Shown here one piece after another: positions 16,915 through 26,386 of a stretch of 63,587 nucleotides of DNA (its first letter is position 1; each line of letters opens with the position of its first letter). The notes under the pieces were generated by a model, which searched no databases, had not been told where the DNA came from, and saw nothing but the letters and a program-made list of their open reading frames with translations. The DNA lies in NCBI GenBank assembly GCA_029266525.1, contig JAQSWQ010000028.1, positions 1 through 63,587 of the forward strand. The letters run 5' to 3'. Origin of the DNA: Microvirga sp. Lineage in GTDB: Bacteria; Pseudomonadota; Alphaproteobacteria; Rhizobiales; Beijerinckiaceae. A program made the position numbers and the translations under genes.

Positions 16915-18174
16915 TCAGCAAAGCCGCGCCGGCAGCGAGGTGAAGCCCCGGAAACGCACGCGCCGGCTTCTCACGGGCGGGCCCGAGGGCTCGTAATCCG
17001 GAAAGCGCGCCAGGAAGCGGTTGATCGCGATCCGGCCTTCGAGACGGGCGACGTTCATGCCGGCACAGACGTGGATGCCGGTCGCGAAGGCGAGATGGCG
17101 GTTCGGATGCCGCGCGATGTCGAAGCGCTCGGGACCCGAAAACTGCCCGGGATCGCGGTTCGCGGCGCCGATGCAGAGCGTGATCTGGGTGCCTTCGGCA
17201 AGGCGCTTGCCGTCGAGCTCGAATGCGGTCGCCGCAATGCGGTTGCCGAGCTGGTTCGAGGATTCGAAGCGCAGCATCTCCTCGATCGCGGTGCGGGCGA
17301 GCTCCGGCTCGGCGATCAGACGAGACCGCGCCTCGGGCCACTCGATCAGGAGCTGGAGCCCGTTGCCGATGAGGTTCGTGGTGGTCTCGTGGCCGGCGTT
17401 GAGAATGAAGATGCAGTTCTGCAGGAGTTCGTGCTGCGTCAGCCGCTCGCCCGAGGCTTCGCCCTGGATAAGCCGGGTCAGGATGTCCTTGTCGGGATCG
17501 CCCGGGCGCCTGCGGCGGTGGGCGACGAGCCGCTCGAGATAGGCGAGGAAATCGAGCACCGCCTGGTTGCCCTCCGCCAGCTTTTCCGCGGGCGGGAAGG
17601 GTTCGAGCGCTCCAAGGATCGCGAGCGACCAGCCGCGCAAGGGCCCGCGTTCCTCCCGCGGCACGGCGAGCAGATTGCCGATGACCTCGACGGGAATGGC
17701 CGCGGCGTAATCATCGATGAGATCCACGGAGCCCAGCGCGTCCGCGCGGTCGAGGAGGCTGTCGACGAGGCGGACGACCCCGTCCTCCATCTCCGCGATG
17801 GCGCGCGGCGTGAGCGCGCCGGCGATCAGGCGGCGCACGCGGCTATGCAGCGGCGGATCATTGAAGACGAGGCTCGTGGTGTGGTGGTCGAAGAGCGGCG
17901 AGGCCCCGTATTTCGCACCGAACTCGATCTTCTTGTCTGAGCTGAAGGTCTGCGGATCCTTGTAGATCCGCTCCACGTCGGCATAGCGCGAGACCAGGAT
18001 CTTCCCCTCGCCGAGGGGATGCACCGGGGCGTGCTCGCGCAGCGCCGCGTAGTAGGGATAGGGGTTGTCGTGAAAATCGGACGGCAAGCGCTCGAAGCTG
18101 AAGCTCTTCGCGGTCTCGCGGGCCCAGTCGCCGGCCGCTGCGGTTTCCGTTCCTCCCGCCAGCGCTTCCGACAC
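16915..18174 (-). CDS. Cytochrome P450 (class I bacterial type)
   Basis: A 419-residue soluble P450. Signature elements are the I-helix oxygen-binding AGHETT (260-265), the ExxR pair in EEMLR (298-302) and the heme-ligand loop FATGIHVCAGM with Cys370. Such enzymes need separate ferredoxin and reductase, and none is encoded nearby. It starts 4 bases after the macB permease stop, so it ends the macA-macB-macB run on the minus strand. It may modify a compound exported by that pump, an inference from position. The substrate is not predictable. Confidence 0.93.
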   Translation of the reverse strand: MSEALAGGTETAAAGDWARETAKSFSFERLPSDFHDNPYPYYAALREHAPVHPLGEGKILVSRYADVERIYKDPQTFSSDKKIEFGAKYGASPLFDHHTTSLVFNDPPLHSRVRRLIAGALTPRAIAEMEDGVVRLVDSLLDRADALGSVDLIDDYAAAIPVEVIGNLLAVPREERGPLRGWSLAILGALEPFPPAEKLAEGNQAVLDFLAYLERLVAHRRRRPGDPDKDILTRLIQGEASGERLTQHELLQNCIFILNAGHETTTNLIGNGLQLLIEWPEARSRLIAEPELARTAIEEMLRFESSNQLGNRIAATAFELDGKRLAEGTQITLCIGAANRDPGQFSGPERFDIARHPNRHLAFATGIHVCAGMNVARLEGRIAINRFLARFPDYEPSGPPVRSRRVRFRGFTSLPARLC

Positions 18175-18178
18175 GCCG

Positions 18179-19410
18179 CTATTCCCTCCTCAACGCCTCG
18201 ATCGGGTCCATCTTGGCAGCGCGCTGGGCCGGGTAGAAGCCGAAGAAGATGCCGACGAGGGCCGAGAAGCCGACTGCAATCGCGACGGCCTGCGGCGCGA
18301 CAAGCGCCGGCCACCCCGCCGCCCTGGCGATCGCTTGTGCGGCGCCGACCCCAAGCGCGACGCCGATCGCCCCGCCGATCGTCGCGAGCGTCGTCGCCTC
18401 GATCAGGAACTGGCCGAGGATGTCGCGCGGGCGCGCGCCGACCGCGAGGCGGAGCCCGATCTCGCGGGTGCGCTCGGTCACCGAGACCAGCATGATGTTC
18501 ATGATGCCGATGCCCCCGACGAGGAGCGACACCGCGGCGACCGCGGCGAGCAGCATCGACAGCGTGCTGGCCGAGGCCGAGGCGGTGTTCGCGATCTCGG
18601 TCAGATTGCGGATCGCGAAGTCGTCCTCCTGGTCGCCGGCGAGACGGTGGCGCTGGCGTAGGAGCGCGGTCGCGCGCTCGATGCCCGGCACGATGTCCGC
18701 CTCGCTGTCGAACTTCACGAAGATCGAGCCGACCGAGCGGTCCTTGGCGTAGTTGCGTCCGATGACGCGGCGCCGGCCGGCGTCGAGCGGCACGAAGATG
18801 GCGTCGTCCTGGTCCTGGCCGAAGGCCGATTGACCTTTGTTGGCCATGATGCCGACGACCTTGAAGGGCACATTGCGGACGCGGATGACCTGCTCGAGCG
18901 GGTCGGAGTCGCCGAACAGGTTCTTGGCGACGGTCTTGCCGAGGAGCGCGACGATCTCGCCGCGTCGGATCTCCTCCGGGTCGAACTCGCGGCCCGCCTC
19001 GACTTCCCATTCACGCGCCGCGAAGTAGTCGAGATCGACGGCATAGACCGTCGTGCCCCAGTTGTTGCCGCCATAGATTGTCTGCACGTTGCCGCCGCGC
19101 ACGAACGGCGCCGCCGCCGTCACGCCCTCGATCTCGCGCTTGATCGCCGCCGCATCCTCGTCCGTGAGGGTCGAGGCCGCGCCGGCGCCGAGGCGCGCAC
19201 CCCCCTGGGTGACGTTGCCCGGCGTGACGATCGCGAGATTTGCGCCAAGCGAGCGGATCTGGCGGTCGACGAGGTTGCGCGCGCCTGAGCCGATGGCGAC
19301 CATGGCGATCACCGCTGCGACGCCGATCACGATGCCGAGCATGGTGAGCAGGCTGCGGAGCGCGTTCGCGCCGATGGCGGAGAGCGCCGAGCGAATGGCT
19401 TCGGTGAGCC

Positions 19411-19414
<4 letters not shown>
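18179..19414 (-). CDS. MacB-type ABC transporter permease
   Basis: A 411-residue protein with the MacB/FtsX membrane topology: an N-terminal helix ([25 protein letters not shown]), a large periplasmic domain (residues about 45-285), and three C-terminal helices including [31 protein letters not shown], a hallmark of the family. In MacAB-like systems it couples ATP hydrolysis to transport through an outer-membrane channel. The GTG start overlaps the ATPase stop by 4 bases (GTGA, 19411-19414). Here permease and ATPase are separate genes, unlike fused E. coli MacB. Confidence 0.9.
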
Positions 19415-20142
<728 letters not shown>

Positions 20143-20144
20143 GG

Positions 20145-21842
20145 TCAGAACAGGCGCGGGCCGCGCGGCCGCGCCCCCGGCGCGGTTTCCTGCGCGGTCG
20201 TGGCTTGCGCTCGCGGCCCGCCGCCGGTGATTACCGCCGCCCCTTCGCGGAGCTCGCCCGGGAGCACCTCGGTATAGCTGCCGTCGGTGGCGCCGGTGCG
20301 GACCGAGACGGCTCGGGGAGCGCCGTCCTCGCCGAGAACGTACACCCGGCCAGGCGTGCCGGCATGGCCCTGCGCCGGGCGGCTGCGCCCGAGATCGCTC
20401 GCGATCGCCTGGAATTTCGCGCGGCGCTCCGGATCGAGCGCGGCGCCGATCTTCTCGACGAGCGCGCGCCGGGCCTGGCGGATGCCTTCGCGGCGCTCCT
20501 CGTCCGACATCCCAGGGTCGCGGGTAAAGAAGCTCGCGCGCGATTCAGCCAGCACCTTCTCGATCGCTTCGGATTGCTCTGGTGTCGGCCGGACCTCGGC
20601 CGTGAGGCGCTCGCGCAGCTCCTCCAGCGCGCGCCCGCCGCGGCGGCCGGCCGCCGGAGTGTTGTCGGCCGTGGGTCCGGCCGGTTGGCGCACCGCGGCA
20701 ATCGCCGCGACGGCGCCGGGGGGCCGGAAGCGCAGCGCCGCGTTCGGTACGCGCAAGGCATCGCGGCGCTCATCGGTGGTGACCTGCAGGTTGGCGGTCA
20801 TGCCCGGCAGGAGCGCCATGTCGTCATTTCGCACCGCGACCACGCCGGTGTAGGTGACCACGTTCTGCACGGTCTGGGCACCGAGCCGCACCATGCGGAC
20901 AGTGCCTTCGAAGGTACGGGCCGGATAGGCGTTCACGGTGAAGCTGACCGGCTGACCGGGCTTCAGGCGCCCGACATCGGCTTCGTCGACGTTCGCCCAG
21001 ACCTCGATCTCGCGCAGGTCCTGCGCGATCGTGAACAGCGTCGGGGCGGAGAGGGACGCGGCGACCGTCTGGCCGAGATCGATCTGGCGCTGCACGACGA
21101 CGCCGTCGACGGGCGACTTCACGTCGCTCCGCGAAAGGTCCACCTCCGCTTCGCGTAGTTTCGCCTGGCGCTGCAGGATGACCGCCTCGGCCGATTTCAC
21201 CTGCGCCTCGGCAAGCGCGAGATCGGCCTCGAGCCCGACGAGCTCGGCCTTTTGCGAGGCGACCTGCGCTTCGACCGAGGCGAGCGTCGCCTTCTGCACG
21301 TCGGCTTGCGTCTTCGCCGTCTCGAAGCCGGCCTGCGAGGCGATATTGCGCGAAACAAGCTCGGTCTGGCGCTCGAGCACGCGGCGCGCGTCGGCGAGCT
21401 GCGCCATGACGCGCTCGCGCTGCGCCGAGAGGTCCTGCAGCGTCGCCTCGGCGCGAAGGCGCGTTGCGCGGATGCGGTCGATGCCGGCACGGCGCATGCC
21501 GAGATCGGCGCGCGCTTGTTCGAGATCCGCCTGGGCCGCGTCGCGGCGGGCGCGGATCTGGGTGGCATCCAGGCGCGCGACGACCTGTCCCTCCTTCACT
21601 TGGCTGTTGAAGTCCGCAAGGATCTCGACGACTTGCCCCGAGAGCTGCGATCCCACGAGCACCGTGGTGACCGGGTTGAGCGTGCCGGTCGCGCGCACGC
21701 TGGCGGTGATCGCCCCGCGATCGACGGTCGCGAGCCGGTAGGGCACGTCGGCCGCGCTGCCGCCGCCGGGACTCCACAGGAAGAGCCCGAGCGCGCCGCC
21801 GATCAGCGCCACCACGATCGTCGCGAAAAGAAAACGCCGCAC
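20145..21842 (-). CDS. MacA-type periplasmic adaptor with Spy/CpxP-like insertion
   Basis: A 565-residue membrane-fusion protein. One N-terminal anchor helix (residues 5-23) precedes the lipoyl domain halves (TLNPVTTVLVGSQLSGQVVEI; SPVDGVVVQRQ), a long alpha-hairpin coiled coil (about 90-235) and the beta-barrel domain. It is longer than the usual ~370-400 residues because a helical segment at about 405-487 (ALEELRERLTAEVRPTPEQSEAIEKV, DERREGIRQARRALVEKI, LDPERRAKFQAIA) interrupts the C-terminal membrane-proximal domain. That segment looks like an LTxxQ/Spy-type helical module. The adaptor links the MacB pair to an outer-membrane channel. Confidence 0.88.
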   Translation of the reverse strand: MRRFLFATIVVALIGGALGLFLWSPGGGSAADVPYRLATVDRGAITASVRATGTLNPVTTVLVGSQLSGQVVEILADFNSQVKEGQVVARLDATQIRARRDAAQADLEQARADLGMRRAGIDRIRATRLRAEATLQDLSAQRERVMAQLADARRVLERQTELVSRNIASQAGFETAKTQADVQKATLASVEAQVASQKAELVGLEADLALAEAQVKSAEAVILQRQAKLREAEVDLSRSDVKSPVDGVVVQRQIDLGQTVAASLSAPTLFTIAQDLREIEVWANVDEADVGRLKPGQPVSFTVNAYPARTFEGTVRMVRLGAQTVQNVVTYTGVVAVRNDDMALLPGMTANLQVTTDERRDALRVPNAALRFRPPGAVAAIAAVRQPAGPTADNTPAAGRRGGRALEELRERLTAEVRPTPEQSEAIEKVLAESRASFFTRDPGMSDEERREGIRQARRALVEKIGAALDPERRAKFQAIASDLGRSRPAQGHAGTPGRVYVLGEDGAPRAVSVRTGATDGSYTEVLPGELREGAAVITGGGPRAQATTAQETAPGARPRGPRLF

Positions 21843-21872
21843 GAGGCCCTCGTTTGCGGGAAAGACGAGGCG

Positions 21873-22688
21873 CTAGTGTCGCTGATTTCCGGCTTCGGGG
21901 CGAGTTAACTCTTCGTCACCCAGAAGCGGGACCGGGCGGGTGGCGATCAGGCCTGCGAGCGTCTCGAGGGTCGATGAATCGGCGGCGCCGTCGATGCGCT
22001 CGGGCCGAAAGTGGCGCTGGAAAGCGCGGAGCACGGCGGCTGTCGCTTCGTCGTAAGCGCCTGTCAACCCGATGCCGTAGCCATAGGCCGCAAGCTCGGC
22101 CTGCAGCGCCCTGACCGCGTCGCCCTTATGGCCGAAGCCGAGGAAGCGCCCCTCGCGAATCGGCGCCGGCGCGGCCCAGTGCCCGATCCCCGCCCGGTAT
22201 AGCTCGCCCCAGGGGAAAAGCTCGCCCGGATCCTCCTTGCGGGCGGGCGCGACATCGGAATGCCCGAGCACCCTGTCCGGCCGTATCCGCCGGCGCTGGA
22301 CGACATCCCGGCAAAGCGCGATCACCGCCGCGATCTGCGCTGCGGGGTAGGGCGGAAGCCCGCCTGCATGGCCCGGATTGACGATCTCGACGCCGATCGA
22401 GCGGGCGTTCACGTCCGCGAGCCCCTCCCAGGAGGACAGGCCCGCATGCCAGGCTCGGCGCGCCTCCGGCACCATCTGCACGACGCGCCCGTCCTCGAAG
22501 ATGAAATAATGGCAAGAAACGGCGGCCGCGGGATCGCGCAGCCGTGCGAGCGCGCTCTCGGCCGTCGGCATGCCGGTATAGTGCAGGAGGAGGATGTCCG
22601 GCGTCCGGCCGTCATTTCGCTCGTCGTGGTTCGGGGAAGGCACGACCTCGGCGGCGACCGGACTGTCCGGCTCGAACGCGGCGCTCAC
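21873..22688 (-). CDS. N-acetylmuramoyl-L-alanine amidase (AmiD/AmpD family) with PG-binding domain
   Basis: A 271-residue zinc amidase that cuts the bond between MurNAc and the stem peptide in peptidoglycan turnover. The Amidase_2 domain shows the zinc ligands H36 (LLLHYTGM), H143 (GHSDVAPARKEDPG) and D153. The C-terminal region (GFGHKGDAVRALQAELAAYGYG, TAAVLRAFQRHF) is a peptidoglycan-binding PG_binding_1 domain. No signal peptide is visible, so it may act on cytoplasmic muropeptides like AmpD. Its start overlaps the djlA end by 4 bases, and macA follows after 30 bases. Confidence 0.9.
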   Translation of the reverse strand: MSAAFEPDSPVAAEVVPSPNHDERNDGRTPDILLLHYTGMPTAESALARLRDPAAAVSCHYFIFEDGRVVQMVPEARRAWHAGLSSWEGLADVNARSIGVEIVNPGHAGGLPPYPAAQIAAVIALCRDVVQRRRIRPDRVLGHSDVAPARKEDPGELFPWGELYRAGIGHWAAPAPIREGRFLGFGHKGDAVRALQAELAAYGYGIGLTGAYDEATAAVLRAFQRHFRPERIDGAADSSTLETLAGLIATRPVPLLGDEELTRPEAGNQRH

Positions 22689-23410
22689 CGCTTGAACCCA
22701 CGCTCGGTCGCGATGCGGTCCCAGGCGGCGTTGACCGCAGCGAGGCGCTGCATCGCGATCTTCACCGCCTCGGCCGGCAGCCCGCGGGCGATCTCCCGGT
22801 CGGGGTGGATCTCGGCCGCCAGCGCCCGGTAGTGCCGCTTCAGCGCGTCGTCGGTCATGCTCCGCTCGGCGCCGAGGACCAGGTAGGGGTCGTCCGGGCG
22901 GCGCACGTGGCGGGCGGCGATGCGGTCGAAATCCCGCCCCGCGAAGCCCAGGATGTGGGCGACGCGCTCGACATAGGCGAGTTCGGCCTCATGCACCGCG
23001 CCGTCGGCGGTCGCGATGTCGAACAGCCCGTCGAGCAAATCCTCGAGCAGCTTCGGCTCGTCGGCAAAGGCGCCGGCGATCTGCCGGGCATAGGCCTCGT
23101 GGCCGTCGGTGGTCGATTTCGCGAGATCAAAAAGCCGCTGGACGTTGCGGTGCTCCTCGGGGGGCACCTCGACGAGCTTCTCGAACGCGTCGACCTCCGA
23201 GCGCAGCACCACCCCGTCTGCCTTCGCCATCTTCGCCGAGAGCGCGATGAGGGCCGTCGTGAAGATCACGTCCTTGGGCGGGGGGCCGAACAACGAGCCC
23301 TCCCGGTCCATGAACAGGTGCCCGGCGAAGGCCCCGAGCAGCGCGCCGAGCGGCCCGCCCATCGCGTAGCCGAGGCCCGCTCCGCCAAGCTTTCCCCAAA
23401 TCGAGGCCAT
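22685..23410 (-). CDS. DjlA-like co-chaperone (TerB and J domains)
   Basis: A 241-residue protein. A Gly-rich hydrophobic N terminus (GKLGGAGLGYAMGGPLGALLGAFAG) may anchor it in the membrane as in DjlA. A TerB-like helical domain occupies about residues 45-165 (AKADGVVLRSEVDAFEK; ATADGAVHEAELAYV), and a C-terminal J domain carries the HPD motif at 202-204. J proteins stimulate DnaK ATPase. It is the first gene of the minus-strand run djlA-amiD-macA-macB-macB-P450. Confidence 0.88.
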   Translation of the reverse strand: MASIWGKLGGAGLGYAMGGPLGALLGAFAGHLFMDREGSLFGPPPKDVIFTTALIALSAKMAKADGVVLRSEVDAFEKLVEVPPEEHRNVQRLFDLAKSTTDGHEAYARQIAGAFADEPKLLEDLLDGLFDIATADGAVHEAELAYVERVAHILGFAGRDFDRIAARHVRRPDDPYLVLGAERSMTDDALKRHYRALAAEIHPDREIARGLPAEAVKIAMQRLAAVNAAWDRIATERGFKR

Positions 23411-23490
23411 GGCAGGTGAGTAGCAGATCGTTCATGCAAGCGAAAAAGCCGCGGCGAACCGCGGCCTTTCCTCGAAAATTCCGTTCCGGC

Positions 23491-23769
23491 TCAGCGGCAG
23501 TAGTAGAGCCCGTCGCGTCCGCGATACACGCCGTAGGGGCACACGTCCGGCCCGGGCGCGGTCGATGCGCCAACGATGGCGCCGCCGGCGGCGCCGATCG
23601 CCGCGCCGGCAAGCGCACCGCTTGTCCGGCCGGTGGCCGCGCCGCCGATCGCGGCGCCGGCGAGGCCGCCGATCACCGCGCCGCCGGCTGCACGCTCGCC
23701 CGGCGTGTTGCAGGCCGTCACCGACAAGGCCAGGGCGCCGGCGGCGACAACGCTCAGAATCTTCTTCAT
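23491..23769 (-). CDS. Glycine-zipper lipoprotein (YMGG-like)
   Basis: A 92-residue lipoprotein: the lipobox is LSVTACN, with the acylated Cys about residue 20. The body is made of Gly/Ala zipper repeats (GGAVIGGLAGAAIGGAATG, GALAGAAIGAAGGAIVG) typical of proteins that insert in or attach to the outer membrane, and the C terminus has CPYGVYRGRDGLYYCR with two Cys. The start at 23769 was preferred to an ATG 9 bases upstream because AGAAGG lies 10 bases before it. Function is structural or unknown. Confidence 0.75.
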   Translation of the reverse strand: MKKILSVVAAGALALSVTACNTPGERAAGGAVIGGLAGAAIGGAATGRTSGALAGAAIGAAGGAIVGASTAPGPDVCPYGVYRGRDGLYYCR

Positions 23770-23959
23770 CGGCTGCATCCTTCTCGTGAGTTCGCCCCGT
23801 GGCGGTCGGGAGGGCGCGAATCGGCGCGCGCACCGTAGCTTGGCTTGGCCCGCTGGCAACTCCGGGCCGGGCCGAAGGGTTCCCGGCCGGGCTCCGTCGC
23901 TCGGGACCGGCGAGGCCGAATGGCGGCGAAAACCGGCCGGCCTTGTCCGCTTTTGAAGG

Positions 23960-23988
23960 TTGACGCCGGCGGGCTCCCGGCACCACAT
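23960..23988 (+). promoter_or_regulatory. Candidate promoter of rnpB
   Basis: TTGACG (23960-23965), a 17-base spacer and CCACAT (23983-23988). The expected start point, 6-7 bases downstream, coincides with the first base of the P1 helix of the RNase P RNA at 23995. The -10 box is weak, which is common in this GC-rich group. Confidence 0.5.
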
Positions 23989-23994
23989 GACCAT

Positions 23995-24273
<279 letters not shown>

Positions 24274-24361
24274 CCTGTTCTGGCCGAATGTCTCACGTGA
24301 AACTTTTTGGGTAGAGCGACTGCGCCGGCGGACCGGGTCGGGCCGCAGCCGCCTGGCCGGC

Positions 24362-24961
24362 TCAGCGCCTCAGGATATAGCAGTCCTCGATCTCCCAGCC
24401 GTCCTCGGGGCGGATGCCGGTCTCGGCACGGGGGATGCGGGTGTATTCGTCCGAGTCGCGCAGGAACAGCATGCGCTCGGTGACGCGCTCGACGCATGTC
24501 CAGTGCGGCTCGTAGAAGGTGCTCTCGTGGTGGTAGTCGCCGAAGCCGATGAGCGCGATGGCGTTCTGGCCATGAGGCAGGTGCGGCAGGCTTTCGATGC
24601 GCCGGCCGCGCTTCTTCTTGCCGGCGCCGCCGTGAAGCGCCGAACAGACCGCGTCCCACAGCTTGTGCGCGTGCTCGCCATGGACGGGGTGCATCGGCCG
24701 GCAGGTCCAGCCGGGCCAGCCCTGCTCGTCGGTCCAGGCGCGGGCGGCCTCGAGCATCACGTCCATCTGCTCGCGGTCGGTGCCCTCCTGGATGACCGAG
24801 CGCATGTCGCCCGGCACGGCCTCGGCGAGCCGCGAGACCAGCACCGCCCCCTTCACATGCGTCATGTGCTCGGGGAACAACGCCGAGAGCGCATTGACGA
24901 TGGTGTAGAGCCCGCACAAGCCCTCGTCATGCTGGCGGAACTTGAGCACGTCCTGGCGCAC
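24362..24961 (-). CDS. Putative papain-like/C39-like cysteine peptidase-fold protein
   Basis: A 199-residue protein with no signal peptide. The N-terminal HDEGLCGLYTIVNAL (Cys16) resembles the nucleophile helix of papain-like and C39-like peptidases. Near the C terminus EPHWTCVERVTERMLFLRDS places His153 and Asp169 at a spacing typical of the His-Asp pair in such folds. A Lys-rich loop (GGAGKKKRGRR) lies between. It starts at a GTG (24961) without a strong ribosome-binding site. No partner gene is adjacent. The enzyme assignment is inferred from motif order only; a non-catalytic relative is possible. Confidence 0.55.
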   Translation of the reverse strand: MRQDVLKFRQHDEGLCGLYTIVNALSALFPEHMTHVKGAVLVSRLAEAVPGDMRSVIQEGTDREQMDVMLEAARAWTDEQGWPGWTCRPMHPVHGEHAHKLWDAVCSALHGGAGKKKRGRRIESLPHLPHGQNAIALIGFGDYHHESTFYEPHWTCVERVTERMLFLRDSDEYTRIPRAETGIRPEDGWEIEDCYILRR

Positions 24962-24987
24962 GGGTTAGGTTCGCTTCTGAGCTCATC

Positions 24988-25077
24988 TTGTCATGCCCGG
25001 CCTCGAGCCGGGCATCCAGACTCACGCGCACGGATGCTGCGGCACTGGATCGCCGGGTCAAGCCCGGCGATGACAAA
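24988..25077. repeat. Two palindromic repeats of the GCCGGGC type
   Basis: TGTCATGCCCGGCCTCGAGCCGGGCAT (24989-25015) is one palindrome, and GGATCGCCGGGTCAAGCCCGGCGATGACA (25046-25074) is a second, inverted relative to the first, separated by about 30 bases. Both belong to the dispersed family also seen at 274-303, 25806, 26387 and 26508. The whole 205-base gap before the SemiSWEET gene otherwise shows no gene. Confidence 0.7.
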
Positions 25078-25166
25078 GAGGGTGGCGTGCCTACTCCGTG
25101 CGGACGGAGGGTTCCTTCCGCCTCGCTCGCAGGCCGCGCTCGCGCGCCATCCAAGGCTTCGCGGTT

Positions 25167-25445
25167 TCAGGCCGGTCGCGGGGCGTTCGCGCCTCGCATC
25201 TTGAGGACGAGGATCGTGACGCTCGCGGCGAGATTGAGCGCACTGAAGATCATGACCGGCAGGCTGCCGACACCGAAGCCGTAGATCGTCCACAGGGTGA
25301 GCCCGAAGGCGCGCAGCGCGAACATCCGTAGCGAGATCGCTTCCGCGTCGCCCTCGCGCAGGATCTTGCGGATCTGGGGCACGTAGCTCCAGCTCGACAG
25401 CGCGCCGGCCATGACCCCGACCGCGAGCGGCAGCCAGCTGTCCAT
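25167..25445 (-). CDS. SemiSWEET transporter (MtN3/PQ-loop), downstream copy
   Basis: A 92-residue membrane protein with three helices and the SemiSWEET/PQ-loop signature: SSWSYVPQIRKILREGDAEAISLRM, where the PQ motif follows helix 1. The second and third helices are FGLTLWTIYGFGV and IFSALNLAASVTILVL. SemiSWEETs dimerise to form a sugar-permeable pore. It lies 21 bases after a second SemiSWEET gene of the same length, so the two are likely cotranscribed. The substrate (disaccharide or monosaccharide) is not predictable. Confidence 0.88.
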   Translation of the reverse strand: MDSWLPLAVGVMAGALSSWSYVPQIRKILREGDAEAISLRMFALRAFGLTLWTIYGFGVGSLPVMIFSALNLAASVTILVLKMRGANAPRPA

Positions 25446-25466
25446 CCCGCGCCGCTCTCGCGCCCT

Positions 25467-25745
25467 TCAGGCGGCCGGCGCGGCCGGCGTGCCACGCAGC
25501 TTCAGCGCCAGGACGGCCCCGCTGAGAAGGAGGTTGAGCGCATTGAAGATGATGATCGGCGCGCTCGCGATCATGACGCCGTGGACCATCCAGAGCGCGA
25601 AGGCCGCCATCAGCACGATGTACATGCGCCTCGAGATCGCCGCCGTATCGCCCTCGCGCCAGAGCTTCCAGACCTGCGGCACGAAGCAGGCGGTCGTGCA
25701 GGTTCCGGCGACCATGCCGAGCACGGTCCAAAGGTGGCTTTGCAT
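25467..25745 (-). CDS. SemiSWEET transporter (MtN3/PQ-loop), upstream copy
   Basis: A 92-residue paralogue of the following gene. Signature: TACFVPQVWKLWREGDTAAISRRM, with three membrane helices (LGMVAGTCTTACFV; AFALWMVHGVMIASAPIIIF; LNLLLSGAVLALKL). The start ATG at 25745 was chosen because the helix begins at once; the frame extends upstream through low-quality sequence. The two adjacent genes conserve the PQ, REGD and AIS-RM positions but differ elsewhere, so they are old duplicates rather than recent copies. Confidence 0.87.
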   Translation of the reverse strand: MQSHLWTVLGMVAGTCTTACFVPQVWKLWREGDTAAISRRMYIVLMAAFALWMVHGVMIASAPIIIFNALNLLLSGAVLALKLRGTPAAPAA

Positions 25746-25805
25746 CAAGGCTCCCCGGTCGAACCGGCTTAACGATGCGGGAAGGCCGGGGTTCCGGAGC
25801 GGGCG

Positions 25806-26012
25806 GGGCAGGTACGGGCTTGTCCCGGCCATCTACGCCTGCAAGCGCCGCAGGCGCGGTGCGTGTGCGCCCACCTCTCCCTGAGGGAGAGGTCGAGACG
25901 GCGGAAGCCGTCCGGGTGAGGGGTTTGAGCTTTATCCGGTGAGGGCGCTCCCCTCACCCGGCTCGCGGCTTTGCCGCGACTCGGCCTCTCCCTCCGGGAG
26001 GGGCGGGAGCAG
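25806..26012. repeat. Dispersed repeat cluster with CTCTCCCTGAGGGAGAGG and GGGTGAGGGG elements
   Basis: This gap (25746-26037) has no gene. It holds GGGCTTGTCCCGGCCAT at about 25816, a CTCTCCCTGAGGGAGAGG palindrome at 25877-25894, CCGGGTGAGGGG at 25912, the inverted GAGGGCGCTCCCCTCACCCGG at about 25943, and GGCCTCTCCCTCCGGGAGGGG at 25983-26003. Paired inverted elements of this sort recur widely in Hyphomicrobiales genomes. They form extended RNA or DNA hairpins. No transposase is encoded. Confidence 0.7.
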
Positions 26013-26037
26013 ACCGCCCGGCCCATGACGATGGAAT

Positions 26038-26331
26038 CTACTCCGCCGCCGGGCGAAGGGCGGGCGCTTCGAACGGGATCAGCGCCACCATGTAGCTTTC
26101 TATATCCGCCGCCGCTTCGGCGTCGCTCTTCAGCTCGGTGAGCGTGCGGGCGCGCGGCATCGAGCGACCGTCATCTCGGAGGGCATCCGCATAACGCGTC
26201 AGCGCTTCCTGTGCGTTGAGCAGCGCCTCGTCGAGGGTGTCGCCCGCGGAGAAGCAACCCGGCAGGTCGGGGAACCAGACGCCGACCGCCTTGCCTTCTT
26301 CCTCTTCGACGATCGCAACGTAGTGCGTCAC
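26038..26331 (-). CDS. HicB-like antitoxin/partial-RNase-H-fold protein
   Basis: A 97-residue protein with the HicB N-terminal fold: HYVAIVEEEEGKAVGVWFPDLPGCFSAGDTLDEALLNAQEAL, with the PGCFSAGDT signature, followed by a helical tail. HicB neutralises the HicA mRNA interferase, but no HicA-like gene (about 60 residues, with a catalytic His in a GSHH-like segment) is found on either side. The GTG start at 26331 has AAGGA ten bases upstream. It is divergent from a second HicB-like gene at 26583, with repeat elements between. Confidence 0.75.
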   Translation of the reverse strand: MTHYVAIVEEEEGKAVGVWFPDLPGCFSAGDTLDEALLNAQEALTRYADALRDDGRSMPRARTLTELKSDAEAAADIESYMVALIPFEAPALRPAAE

Positions 26332-26386
26332 GCGATCAGTCCTTCGGAACCGCCTCCGCAGCCGATCAACTTTATCACATACGCAC

